A DNA stretch of 64,000 nucleotides from Temperatibacter sp965603205 (GTDB taxonomy: Bacteria > Pseudomonadota > Alphaproteobacteria > Sphingomonadales > Kordiimonadaceae): contig CBFDCC010000003.1 of assembly GCA_965603205.1 (NCBI GenBank), positions 186,001 to 250,000 of the forward strand, read 5' to 3'. Shown here piece after piece: positions 1 to 8,059 of this stretch. Each line of letters starts with the position of its first letter. Position 1 is the first letter of the stretch. Below the pieces are notes generated by a model. That model saw only the letters and a program-made list of their open reading frames with translations. It was not told the origin of the DNA and ran no database searches. The translations under genes were made by a program, and so were the position numbers.

Positions 1-1
1 C

Positions 2-103
2 TGCCTGCAAGCCTGGATGGATGCGTGCGCCAATGGTGAAGCTTATCACGCAAACGATAGTTCAAACCAAAATTCACCTCTAAACCAAACAACTGAAAAG
101 TAA
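2..103 (+). CDS. C-terminal fragment of an unknown protein cut by the left edge
   Basis: An open frame enters from the left edge and runs 33 codons to TAA at 101-103. The peptide is polar and Asn/Gln-rich at its end, and I recognise no family. A hairpin that looks like a terminator follows within 4 bases, which supports this being a true gene end. It probably belongs to the accessory island, whose left part lies outside the window. Confidence 0.45.
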   Translation, partial: CLQAWMDACANGEAYHANDSSNQNSPLNQTTEK

Positions 104-106
104 AAA

Positions 107-140
107 AAAGCCAACTCCAATAAGGCAGAGATGGCTTTCT
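107..140 (+). terminator. Possible intrinsic terminator after the left-edge gene
   Basis: AAAGCCA (107-113) pairs with TGGCTTT (132-138). After one A/A mismatch, CTC (115-117) pairs with GAG (128-130). The T-tract after the stem is short and interrupted, so the terminator is modest. Confidence 0.4.
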
Positions 141-214
141 TAATCGTTTGACGCTTTTGAGTATAGCAATTCATTATCTATTGGGGAAGGTCTTTCTAAG
201 AAAGGCTATTACAC

Positions 215-469
215 ATGTATATTAATATCAACAAGGAGCTTCCACCGAGGCTCTGCAAAGCATTAACTGTCTTTGTTAAAAATATAGAAACCTATATCAG
301 TACATACGATCTTCTTAATTTTGGTGTCTACAATGTATCAGGCACCATTAGCGAACTGAAAAAACATGGCATTATTATCGAAATGCGGCTCAGTGAGGCT
401 ATAGACCTCCAAGGCAATACTCATAAGCGGGTAGCTCATTACAAGCTGGCAGGAGTGTATTATGACTAA
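215..469 (+). CDS. Small winged-helix-like protein
   Basis: An 84-residue protein. Residues 8-60 look like a small winged-helix fold: helix, then a second and recognition helix around YNVSGTISELKKHG, then a beta wing before the charged tail. Such short proteins often sit just upstream of DUF3631-type ATPases in integrated elements. The stop overlaps the start of the next gene by 8 bases, so the two are translationally coupled. I infer a DNA-binding accessory or regulatory role for the ATPase. There is no direct functional evidence. Confidence 0.55.
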   Translation: MYININKELPPRLCKALTVFVKNIETYISTYDLLNFGVYNVSGTISELKKHGIIIEMRLSEAIDLQGNTHKRVAHYKLAGVYYD

Positions 470-1559
470 TCCTACCACCCCACTTACTGAAGTACTTGAT
501 CCATCCGCAGGTCCTGTAGATGGTGAAGCATTACTCGATGCAATAGTAGTAATCATAAAAAAATACTTAGTCCTACCGAAAGGTGGGGCTGAGGCCCTAG
601 CACTTTGGTGCTTGTGTACATACGGGATGAACAACTACCGTATTTTCCCTAAAGTGCATATTTTCAGCCCTACAAAGCGGTGTGGCAAGACAACTACTAT
701 TGAGGTAATGATCTCATTTACTCACAGGAGCCTTGCCACCTCAGGCATCACGCCTGCTGTTGTCTTCAGGATTATAGAGAAAGAGGCTCCCACCTTGTAT
801 ATTGATGAAGCTGATATGCTCTTGAAGAATGCTTCTGGAGATATGACAGCTATTTTGAATAGTGGCCATACCAAAAGCACAGCTTTTGTTCTCAGGTGTA
901 AGCCTAAGTCATTTGAGACAGAAAGGTTTAGCACATGGGCTCCTATGGTAATTGCTGCCATAGGGTCAATACAGTCAACAATAATGGACCGCAGCATAAC
1001 AATCCCTCTTCAGCGTGCTACAAGCCAACAAAAGAAGACAGTGGTGAAGGTACCATATGATTTGGTAGATCAAATGCTGCCATATAGGGAGAAGTTATTA
1101 AAGTGGTCTCAAGACAATGAAGCTAGGTGTAAATCCAATATCATCACGCCACCTGATATCGGTAATGATCGTGCTCAGGATAATTGGACGCCACTGTTTA
1201 CTGTCGCTGCTCTAATTAGTGATAAGTGGTTAGATATCTGTGAGAAGGCATATAGGCTTTTAGAGGCTAAAAAAGAGAGCAGTGATCCACAGGAGATGTT
1301 ATTGATGGATATCAAAACGATACTGCAATCTTTCAGTGATAAGAATGTTACCTCAGAGAAGCTGATAGCGTTGCTGACAGCTGAATCTGATAGTTTATGG
1401 ACCGAGTATGCATCTGGCAAGACAATCACGCCTAGAGGGCTTGCATCGTTATTGAAGGGCTTTGGTATACAACCAAAGACGATCAGGCAGGGTACTAACC
1501 CTAATAAACGAGGTTATGATGTGATTGACTTTGATGATGCCTTTAAGCGTTATCTATAG
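462..1559 (+). CDS. DUF3631-type P-loop ATPase of a mobile element
   Basis: A 365-residue protein. A P-loop of the form SPTKRCGKTT lies at residues 69-78 and a Walker B-like LYIDEAD at 112-118. A basic patch with MDRSITIPL follows near 175, resembling the sensor/arginine-finger region of DUF3631 proteins. Those are helicase- or primase-associated ATPases of plasmids, prophages and integrative elements. The C-terminal 90 residues look like a small DNA-binding wing. AGGAG (451-455) precedes the ATG with good spacing, and the start overlaps the upstream winged-helix gene. It probably acts in replication or maintenance of the island. No primase or integrase is visible in the window, so the partner genes may lie to the left. 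Confidence 0.75.
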   Translation: MTNPTTPLTEVLDPSAGPVDGEALLDAIVVIIKKYLVLPKGGAEALALWCLCTYGMNNYRIFPKVHIFSPTKRCGKTTTIEVMISFTHRSLATSGITPAVVFRIIEKEAPTLYIDEADMLLKNASGDMTAILNSGHTKSTAFVLRCKPKSFETERFSTWAPMVIAAIGSIQSTIMDRSITIPLQRATSQQKKTVVKVPYDLVDQMLPYREKLLKWSQDNEARCKSNIITPPDIGNDRAQDNWTPLFTVAALISDKWLDICEKAYRLLEAKKESSDPQEMLLMDIKTILQSFSDKNVTSEKLIALLTAESDSLWTEYASGKTITPRGLASLLKGFGIQPKTIRQGTNPNKRGYDVIDFDDAFKRYL

Positions 1560-1585
1560 CCTTTGTGGTGTGGTGCGAAATAAGT

Positions 1586-1647
1586 GCCACACCGCCACAC
1601 TTGTTGCATATCAATGTGTTGAGAATCCTCATGTGTGGCGGTGTGGC
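1586..1647. repeat. Perfect 15-bp inverted repeat with octamer repeats
   Basis: GCCACACCGCCACAC (1586-1600) and its exact complement GTGTGGCGGTGTGGC (1633-1647) flank a 32-base spacer. Each arm is built from a repeated octamer GTGTGGCG, and a third imperfect copy lies at 1565-1575. No T-tract follows, so it does not look like a simple terminator. Iterated sites beside a replication-type ATPase suggest an origin or a protein-binding locus (inference). Confidence 0.7.
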
Positions 1648-1712
1648 GGATAAATTGATGGGTACGGCATACTGTACCATTGGAAACCTGTTTAATTATT
1701 ACCTTTGAAGGA

Positions 1713-2096
1713 TCATAATAACGGCTCTGCTATTGTGATGGTTTGAATAAGTATTCCAAGGATAGAGATAATTGCTGCGATAACAGCTAAGATAATAGCT
1801 AAGTTGGCACGTTTCTCACCTCTGTTTTGTCGGGCCCCATCTAATTGACCCTCAAGTATCCGTACTTTTGAAATATACCTACGTTTACAAAGCCAAGTAA
1901 TGGCGTTACCGGATCTTTCATCATCTCTATAACGGTCAGACTTATTGACTTCATCAATTAGAAGGTCGGTTAGAGTCGAAAGAAACTCTGATTTTAGATG
2001 TCCTTGCGTCCGAAGCAAAGTCTCATTATCCCACCCAGCATTATTTAGTGGTTCAAAGATGTACTCCCAATCATCGTCTGATAGTATATGCCCCAT
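1713..2096 (-). CDS. Hypothetical protein with C-terminal membrane anchor
   Basis: 127 residues, family not recognised. The first 90 residues are polar and helical with many Asp, Arg and Lys. Residues about 100-122 form one strong hydrophobic segment (LAIILAVIAAIISILGILI), leaving a short tail, so this looks like a C-terminally anchored cytoplasmic protein. AAGGA with 6-base spacing precedes the ATG. It lies 21 bases after the DUF2513-like gene, on the same strand and probably in one transcript. Confidence 0.6.
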   Translation of the reverse strand: MGHILSDDDWEYIFEPLNNAGWDNETLLRTQGHLKSEFLSTLTDLLIDEVNKSDRYRDDERSGNAITWLCKRRYISKVRILEGQLDGARQNRGEKRANLAIILAVIAAIISILGILIQTITIAEPLL

Positions 2097-2117
2097 TAAA
2101 ATTCCTTATCTAGACGG

Positions 2118-2501
2118 TTATTGAGAGATTGCGGATATTAAAAGACTAGGTAAAGTTTGAGTAGCTACATTTAGTCCATATCCTGTAATCTTGTTCAGAA
2201 TACTCTTTGGTGCGGAGCATAAGTTTTCTGCAAAATCTTGCCCTGTAGAAGAAAGGCGATGATTAACAGGTGATATATATACACCAGAGCTTGTTAAGCC
2301 AATCGGTTCTCCAAAATTACCAGAAGTCTTCACTATATATCCTGCATCATTCAAGAGATTAATATGAAATACATATTTCTTGAAGTCGGGGTTGTCCGCA
2401 TCTTCTGTTTCACAGTAATCCTGTAGACATACTCCAATTTCTTTAGAATCTAAAATAGGACCTAAAATATTATCTTTTAAATAATCATAATCGATCTTCA
2501 T
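2118..2501 (-). CDS. DUF2513-like hypothetical protein
   Basis: 127 residues. The centre follows the pattern of DUF2513 proteins: a buried strand with LLNDAGYI at about residues 50-57, then LTSSG, then a STGQDFAENL stretch matching the family's G-x-D-F signature. These are short proteins of unknown function, common on prophages and islands. GGAG with 6-base spacing precedes the ATG. The gene just downstream encodes a membrane-anchored protein, so the two may work as a soluble/anchored pair (inference). Confidence 0.55.
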   Translation of the reverse strand: MKIDYDYLKDNILGPILDSKEIGVCLQDYCETEDADNPDFKKYVFHINLLNDAGYIVKTSGNFGEPIGLTSSGVYISPVNHRLSSTGQDFAENLCSAPKSILNKITGYGLNVATQTLPSLLISAISQ

Positions 2502-2607
2502 AAGTGCTCCAGTAAATTAGTGTGATTTCATTATTCTCATAAACCCAAAAAGTATAACATTGAATATTAGAGCTGAAAATATAGATTAGTCAGCTCCTTA
2601 TAGGACA

Positions 2608-2685
2608 TCAAGGTCGAAAGAACCATATAACAAGGCCAATTACAGCAAGCCATGTTAGAGTTGGCAATGCCATTAATAGTCTCAT
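2608..2685 (-). CDS. Candidate 25-residue membrane microprotein
   Basis: A short frame reading MRLLMALPTLTWLAVI and continuing hydrophobically to a stop after 25 residues. One transmembrane helix would fill most of it. AAGGA lies 6 bases before the ATG on the minus strand. It sits between the secreted nuclease gene and the DUF2513-like gene on the same strand. Small single-helix peptides can be toxins or membrane modulators, but nothing here shows function. Confidence 0.3.
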   Translation of the reverse strand: MRLLMALPTLTWLAVIGLVIWFFRP

Positions 2686-2712
2686 GTAATGTCCTTGTTC
2701 ATTAGCACGCTT

Positions 2713-3264
2713 CTACTTCTTCATGAAAATAAGCTCTGTAGACATGCAGCTAGATAACACCTCCTCAAGAGCATCAGCTTCCTGTTGATCAACTGTCAGG
2801 CTGTATTTAATCTTTATCTCTACTATGCGGTTTGCAAACCAACACTTGTTTTGTGCGGGCAACCATTCTCCAGCATCCAAGCCACACTTGCCAGTCTTGC
2901 TGCAGCGATTAACTTTAGGTGCTGCTAGTGTAAGGTTTAAGAGGTCAACAGCGAATTGCTTCTTAGTTTCTGTACTTGCACTACACAAGCCACTATCATG
3001 GCCCTCTGAGGCCGCTACAATGTGCTCTATATCTGTCTGTGTATCTGAGGTGAAATGTCGACCTGTGTAAGGACCGTATATGCGACCATCCATTGATGCA
3101 ACTATCTCATCTTCTACACTCTGAGGGTACGGGTATTGCTTCTTCTTGTCGTATGGTGCACACCTATTTTCTACAGACACTACTAATCCACGCCATTTCA
3201 CCTGTTCAGCTACGACATTAAGACTTGAGAAAAAAAACACTAAAACCATTAAAACGTATTTCAT
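2713..3264 (-). CDS. Secreted HNH-type nuclease (DUF1524-like)
   Basis: 183 residues. Residues 1-19 are a signal peptide ending at VVAEQ. The mature part follows the pattern of exported HNH/His-Me-finger nucleases of the DUF1524 type: CAPYD, PYTGRHF, DIEHIVA (the likely catalytic His), NLTLA, KVNRC, then EWLPAQNKCWFA. Several cysteines fit disulfide formation outside the cytoplasm. AGGAG precedes the ATG. It is the third gene of a three-gene minus-strand operon with a YHYH-type protein and a 78-residue protein. Periplasmic nucleic-acid degradation is likely; a role in restricting incoming DNA is only inference. Confidence 0.75.
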   Translation of the reverse strand: MKYVLMVLVFFFSSLNVVAEQVKWRGLVVSVENRCAPYDKKKQYPYPQSVEDEIVASMDGRIYGPYTGRHFTSDTQTDIEHIVAASEGHDSGLCSASTETKKQFAVDLLNLTLAAPKVNRCSKTGKCGLDAGEWLPAQNKCWFANRIVEIKIKYSLTVDQQEADALEEVLSSCMSTELIFMKK

Positions 3265-3280
3265 AATCTACTCCTGCTAG

Positions 3281-3517
3281 TTAGGGTTTATGTAGTTGAG
3301 GCTCAATGACACCGTTAATTATTGCGTCATATTTTTCTTGGGCAAGTGGAGTAAATTCAATACTTAATCCTTCGCCTTCCCAAGATGTAATGTATTTGTC
3401 TAACGTAGAGATTACATTTTCACCTCTAAAAGCTCGAATGTGCTTATTATCAATCCATCTTCGAGCTACAAAGCCAACGGGCCTTTTATGGATTTGTATG
3501 TCAGCAGCTATACGCAT
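3281..3517 (-). CDS. Hypothetical 78-residue protein
   Basis: No family recognised. The sequence is mixed alpha/beta with a basic first third (RPVGFVARRWIDNKH) and no signal peptide or membrane segment. Its ATG is 2 bases past the stop of the upstream YHYH gene, and no separate ribosome-binding site is clear. Translation therefore probably depends on coupling. The nuclease gene begins 16 bases after it. Placement between two exported proteins suggests a cytoplasmic partner or small inhibitor, which is inference only. Confidence 0.55.
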   Translation of the reverse strand: MRIAADIQIHKRPVGFVARRWIDNKHIRAFRGENVISTLDKYITSWEGEGLSIEFTPLAQEKYDAIINGVIEPQLHKP

Positions 3518-3519
3518 AT

Positions 3520-3747
3520 TTAATGAGTATGAGCTTCTTTAGCCTTCACTGCTTTGTCTTCCTCTACAGCATGAGTATGGGATGTTTTCCCATTGTTATG
3601 ATAATGGTACCCACTGCATAAGCCCTTCTTTTTAGATTTAGCACTACAGTTGTGGCCGCCTTTTTTATCGGTTCTTCCACTATGCGAAAATGCTTGGCTG
3701 GCAAATCCAAATGACGCGATCAAAGCTATAAAAATTAATTTCTTCAT
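3520..3747 (-). CDS. Secreted YHYH-type histidine-rich protein
   Basis: 75 residues. Residues 1-21 are a signal peptide ending FSHSGRTDKKGGH. The mature part carries GYHYHNNGKTSHTH and a His-rich tail, typical of short secreted YHYH proteins that are thought to bind metal. Two cysteines flank the basic KSKKKG stretch. AGGAG lies about 7 bases before the ATG. It heads the operon that includes the exported HNH nuclease. Such proteins co-occur with DUF1524-type nucleases, so metal supply or docking to the nuclease is plausible but unproven. Confidence 0.65.
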   Translation of the reverse strand: MKKLIFIALIASFGFASQAFSHSGRTDKKGGHNCSAKSKKKGLCSGYHYHNNGKTSHTHAVEEDKAVKAKEAHTH

Positions 3748-4102
3748 ATTCTATCTCCTGCATTTAAAGTGTAAAATAAAACTTAGAGTTATAGTTAATG
3801 CTATTTTAAAATTAGAGTCACGCGAATAATTAAACTTTATGCGATTATTCATCAATGCCCAAAACTATATGAACCCTGTATCTTAACTCATACGAAATTA
3901 GATGTGTTGAAGAAGTCTATAACTTCTCTTAAAGATTCATGGATGCTTGCATGCAGTATGTTCAACTTAGTCTGATTAACCAATATAAATCACAACAAGC
4001 TAACCATACTAATACGGCATTCTAAAATATGAAAAGCGTCAGTTTTATACTATAGGCAGACGGTACTTCGTTGGATTGCCGTTATATGGCCCTTCAGTTA
4101 TA
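3748..4102. other. Intergenic stretch without a recognised gene
   Basis: 355 A+T-rich bases between the two minus-strand genes. It must hold the promoter of the YHYH-nuclease operon. GAATAAT and ATTATTC near 3823-3850 form a weak inverted repeat. I see no open frame with a ribosome-binding site and no clear terminator. Confidence 0.5.
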
Positions 4103-4852
4103 TCAGATCTGATTTTTTAAGCATATTGGTAAGTAAGTCTTGAAAGCCTCTAAATGCTCATTTGCCGTTAAATGAGCATTAGGTTGAGGGAGCACAGTCA
4201 CATTATCATTCCCTACTAAACTTTTGACGTTATGCTCAATTTTTTTGGCTACACCTTTTCCTATGATGATAGTGTGTTGAGGATTGCATTCTTTGATCAC
4301 ATCCTTCACATAACCATTCCAAGAAACTTCAAGAATAGTATTCATTTGTTTAAGTGTGGGCTTTTTACCTTTGTTGTAAAGCGCTATAATACTGGCATCT
4401 ACCAACCAAATTCCTTTATCCCTTAATCTTATTAGAAGTTCGATTTTATTCCTCATTCTTTGCTCAAATTTAGTATTTGATAGTATAGCCTTAAAAGACT
4501 CATTGCCTTCGATTTCATTATCACAAGCATATAAAACTTTCCAAAATTGAGGCGAGCCATCTCTGGAAGGGTGAATTACGCTTTTAGTTAATTCCTTTTC
4601 CCCTAAGCCTAGGCAATAAATAAACCTAGCATAGTCGGTAGGATATCCTTCCAATCCCTTAATGCTTGGAATTTTGATTGTTCTTATTTTATTTGAAGTA
4701 AAAACATGTGATTCAGCAAGCAACAAGACCTTAACATTTTTAGGCTTCCAAAACTGACGATATTTTTCAACCAGCTCGACAGATTCAAATGGTTCTATTC
4801 CCTCGCCTAGAGCGATTTGTAATTCATCATAGCAATTTCTTAATTTTTTCAT
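4103..4852 (-). CDS. Hypothetical protein, possibly uracil-DNA-glycosylase-like fold
   Basis: 249 residues, no confident family. VKVLLLAESHV at about 39-50, GIWLVDAS at about 147-155, HTIIIGKGVAKKI near 193 and a late VLPQPNAHLT are spaced like the strand motifs and the final H-P loop of the uracil-DNA-glycosylase superfamily. The catalytic signatures are not clearly kept. GGAGG with 7-base spacing precedes the ATG. It is a single gene in the island between noncoding stretches. Fold assignment is inference from motif spacing, and it could equally be an unrelated alpha/beta protein. Confidence 0.5.
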   Translation of the reverse strand: MKKLRNCYDELQIALGEGIEPFESVELVEKYRQFWKPKNVKVLLLAESHVFTSNKIRTIKIPSIKGLEGYPTDYARFIYCLGLGEKELTKSVIHPSRDGSPQFWKVLYACDNEIEGNESFKAILSNTKFEQRMRNKIELLIRLRDKGIWLVDASIIALYNKGKKPTLKQMNTILEVSWNGYVKDVIKECNPQHTIIIGKGVAKKIEHNVKSLVGNDNVTVLPQPNAHLTANEHLEAFKTYLPICLKNQI

Positions 4853-5099
4853 TTAAAAGCCTCCAGTTTCGTATCCCAGCAGCAGGGATGGTTATCAGCT
4901 GAGCTTGAGAAGCTGAAACCTAAATGCCTGATAGTGTGATCAGTCGTTCTGCAAAAACCTATTTAATAAGTCTTCTTAACGAATTAGATCAACCAATCAA
5001 TTAGGCATGTAGTCTACAAGCTTCACTGGTTTAACCAATTGAACATACGTAAGATACAATAATACAGTGATAAGAGCTGGTTTATATTTGATATATAAG

Positions 5100-5263
5100 C
5101 ATTTACATTGAGGCTATTCTAGCACTCGCTGCATAACGAGCACTTCATCTAGTCATGCCACTCTCTCCCTCGGTTGTTGCGGAGCAACTGCCCTTACTCA
5201 CTCCTGCCAATGCCTAGCCTCATACTCGTTACTTACGGCACTATAATACTCTCAATGTAAATG
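5100..5263. repeat. 164-bp imperfect palindrome (MITE-like or structured RNA)
   Basis: CATTTACATTGAG (5100-5112) and its exact complement (5251-5263) bound the element. Pairing continues inward with mismatches: TATT and TAG blocks, then CTCGTTA and CTAG blocks shared by both arms in inverted order. No reading frame fills it. It sits in 759 bases (4853-5611) that otherwise lack a gene, apart from a possible nine-codon frame at 5515-5544 behind AGGAGG. No clear target-site duplication is visible. Confidence 0.65.
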
Positions 5264-5611
5264 GTGGTAATGGGGAGTTTTTTCATTGGTTGAGTCTAGT
5301 GGTTTGCTGAGGTTGGTAGATCTGCACTACAATCCTGTTCTAAGATTCACTGGAGGGCTTTAGTGCTCGCCTGCAACCAATCCACACAAAACTTACAGGA
5401 GGCTATCTAGGGACTCTTATATCGACTCCTGAGGTTGTGAGTGGCTCTATCCTTGTATGTCGCTTCAGGCGCTCGTTCTTAATGCTGCTTTGGTAGCAAG
5501 AAGAGGAGGGGGGAATGAGAGTGATTAGAATTTTTATTGGTTGACCTAATACTACCTAGATCTGTAGGCTGCATAGTAATTACAAATTACATATATCTGA
5601 AAGAGAATATA

Positions 5612-6091
5612 ATGCGTCTTAAAAATCTTATTTTTTCTATTATTTTAGGCTGTGCTTTCACACATAGCGCTACCGCCGCAATGAAGCCTTATGTCATTGC
5701 TCTGCTGGCAGAGGATAAGATTGGGAAGGACCGCGCCCTGCTCACAACGTATATAATGCCTATCAGTGGAAATATGGCGAAGTTAGATGAGGCAAACTTC
5801 TGTGGAACGCTGTTCATGTCGGCAAGCATTAATCAGTCTAAGGCAAAAACTTATCACCAAAAGATGCTGGAAACCGACCTGATGAAATCAATTGATCGCA
5901 TGCAAGCCGTCACCAAAATGGATGTAAGTGTTGTTGAAAAAAAGCAATTCCAAACAGCAACTAACCTAGCTATTCAACACATAAAAGCCAAGCTCTCGAC
6001 TTTGGAAGCCGATTTGTATGAATATATTTATACGTGCACAGGAGCTCGATCTGATAATGAGCTCATGAAGCTATTAGAGTTTAAAGGATGA
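5612..6091 (+). CDS. Secreted hypothetical protein
   Basis: 159 residues from ATG 5612. I chose this start over upstream alternatives because AAAGAG precedes it and it begins a clean signal peptide (MRLKNLIFSIILGCAFTHSA, cleaved near TATA). The mature protein is mostly helical with two cysteines (about C72 and C146) that could pair. No family is recognised. It stands alone, with a probable terminator just downstream. It may act in the periplasm. Confidence 0.55.
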   Translation: MRLKNLIFSIILGCAFTHSATAAMKPYVIALLAEDKIGKDRALLTTYIMPISGNMAKLDEANFCGTLFMSASINQSKAKTYHQKMLETDLMKSIDRMQAVTKMDVSVVEKKQFQTATNLAIQHIKAKLSTLEADLYEYIYTCTGARSDNELMKLLEFKG

Positions 6092-6114
6092 CTTCCCTTC
6101 TTGGAGTTTGATGC

Positions 6115-6148
6115 CTGAAAAGTATATTGTGCTTCTTCAGACTTTTTA
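6115..6148 (+). terminator. Probable intrinsic terminator
   Basis: CTGAAAAG (6115-6122) pairs with CTTCTTCAG (6132-6140) with one bulge, followed by AC and TTTTT. It separates the secreted protein gene from the following two-gene module. Confidence 0.5.
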
Positions 6149-6316
6149 TCAGTCATATTTCAAACTCCATTTCTATTTCCTCAAAAGAAAGGGTGGCAGA
6201 AATGGATTGTTGTGATCAATAGATTTTCAACAGTAAACAATAATGAAGCTGTAAGGTGTCTAACAAATTAGGGGCATTTCACTGTCGAAAATGAAGATTA
6301 ATGGTTAAGGTTGAAA

Positions 6317-8056
6317 ATGAATTCTAAAAATATAAAATCTGCCCTTCTAGATGCTGACTTAAGTGCTAATGAGAAGCTAGAGTTTTTGTATGGTGAATGG
6401 CGAAAGTCAGACGAACAAACTAGTTTTTATGACCTTTTAATATCTGCTAGTAAAGATGCAGACATAGCAAGTATAGCGGCTGATTCTGTTGAAAATGGTT
6501 ATAATGCATTTCATGTACTGACATTATTTAGAGATTGTTTTCATCGCTTAAATCATAATGTCACAAGTGTGATTAAGCTATACGAGGTATTATTTGAAAA
6601 AACAAAAGGTGATTTGACATCTCATATTCTTTTTGATTTTTCTAAAAGTATTGCCGAAGAATCGCCAAGTTTCGCACGGTGCTTGTTAGGCGAACTGATG
6701 GCTGTAAATGAAGCTTATGTTTTTGATCATATTCATCAAATAGTTCAGGGGCTTCCAAATGAAAATATGTATTCTGTTTATGAATACGCTTATCAAAATT
6801 TAATGAATGGCCGTACAACCTATATTCCTTATTACCTGCAAATATTAAGTCAAATTGCTCAGAACTCATGGAAAGATAATGATGTCTCGAATAAGACATT
6901 AGAGATACTTAATATACTTGAAAAGAGAGACAATGATGAAAGTTACATTGCTCTCGTTTTTGGTTATATAAGGCTAAAACTTGTTATAAAAGATGCCTCT
7001 CAAAGAGTATTGAGCATCGCATCTATGCATAGGCCTAATACTGCTGATGCCATAGCTAGATATTTACTGCAGACCTTATCAGAATCCATAAGTGATCCTT
7101 TATATCCTGCAATTTTGACTGAATTGTCGAAATTTTCCGCAGACAATAATGGTGCAGTAGAGATAATCGATCTCATTTTGGTCCAGTTGAGTAAGAAGAG
7201 GGGTGCTGAGGATTTAGCTAGTCATTTCCTTTTGTCATGGTTAGAGCATTCCAATTATAATTTATCTAAAAGATCTATTAGAAAGGTTTTTGATTCATAT
7301 TATTACGACCTATGCAAAAGCCCTGATGAATTTAACAGGCTAGTTACAAATTTATTTAACTCAGACTCTCTCTCACATCATGCAGCTGCTGCATCGTTAT
7401 GCAGAAATCTAAATGACGTTCAGAAAAAAGTAGTCAAGTTAGATAAGGACATATTAAAAAAGCTATCAAAAGAGGACCATCTTTTCATAATAAGAAAGGT
7501 AATGGCTTATATTTTTGAGCCTGAGACACTCTGTGTATTAATGATGTCAATTTACGATGCAGCACCTCGAAATAAACATATGCAAGGGTATTTTCTACAA
7601 TGTTTTCAAAACATTATTGGGAAAGAATATTTATCATATGTGACGGAATATTTGAGTGAATGTAGGGCGAAAACTAAGAGTAAAATTAAAATTCAATTAT
7701 GCCAACAAGTAATAGAAAGCTTAAATCTGAGGCTGCAGGCATTTGAAAAATTATCCTATAGAAAAGAACTTAACCCTTCGTCTGTTGAGGGTAGATTGAT
7801 AAATTTGGAGACGCATAGGCTCACACAGAAGGCATACAATGATGCTCGAATGGGTTCCCCATTATTAAGTATAGTAAGCCAAGTACCAATAAAATATGGG
7901 GTAGGGACGTTTTTTATGCAAGATGGACAACCTAGAGAGAAATCATACATGCATTCTGTATCGCATTCTATGACGCTACCGTTTTCTGAAAGGTCTAGCC
8001 CTGTTGAAGCTGAGTATGAGCGCTATGGGTTTCGCATAGCAAAGAGGGGGGATTAA
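6317..8056 (+). CDS. Large helical-repeat protein, first gene of a two-gene module
   Basis: 579 residues from ATG 6317, preceded by AAGG with 6-base spacing; this is preferred over TTG 6311. Almost the whole protein reads as consecutive amphipathic helices of 15-25 residues, an alpha-solenoid-like layout without catalytic motifs. The last 80 residues differ: a glycine/aromatic stretch (GVGTFFMQDGQP), then HSVSHSMTLPFSE and a basic end. The stop is 3 bases before the next ATG, whose ribosome-binding site GAGGGGGG lies inside this gene, so the two are tightly coupled. I do not recognise the family. A sensor or scaffold for the nuclease-like partner is the most reasonable inference. Confidence 0.65.
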   Translation: MNSKNIKSALLDADLSANEKLEFLYGEWRKSDEQTSFYDLLISASKDADIASIAADSVENGYNAFHVLTLFRDCFHRLNHNVTSVIKLYEVLFEKTKGDLTSHILFDFSKSIAEESPSFARCLLGELMAVNEAYVFDHIHQIVQGLPNENMYSVYEYAYQNLMNGRTTYIPYYLQILSQIAQNSWKDNDVSNKTLEILNILEKRDNDESYIALVFGYIRLKLVIKDASQRVLSIASMHRPNTADAIARYLLQTLSESISDPLYPAILTELSKFSADNNGAVEIIDLILVQLSKKRGAEDLASHFLLSWLEHSNYNLSKRSIRKVFDSYYYDLCKSPDEFNRLVTNLFNSDSLSHHAAAASLCRNLNDVQKKVVKLDKDILKKLSKEDHLFIIRKVMAYIFEPETLCVLMMSIYDAAPRNKHMQGYFLQCFQNIIGKEYLSYVTEYLSECRAKTKSKIKIQLCQQVIESLNLRLQAFEKLSYRKELNPSSVEGRLINLETHRLTQKAYNDARMGSPLLSIVSQVPIKYGVGTFFMQDGQPREKSYMHSVSHSMTLPFSERSSPVEAEYERYGFRIAKRGD

Positions 8057-8059
8057 TTT

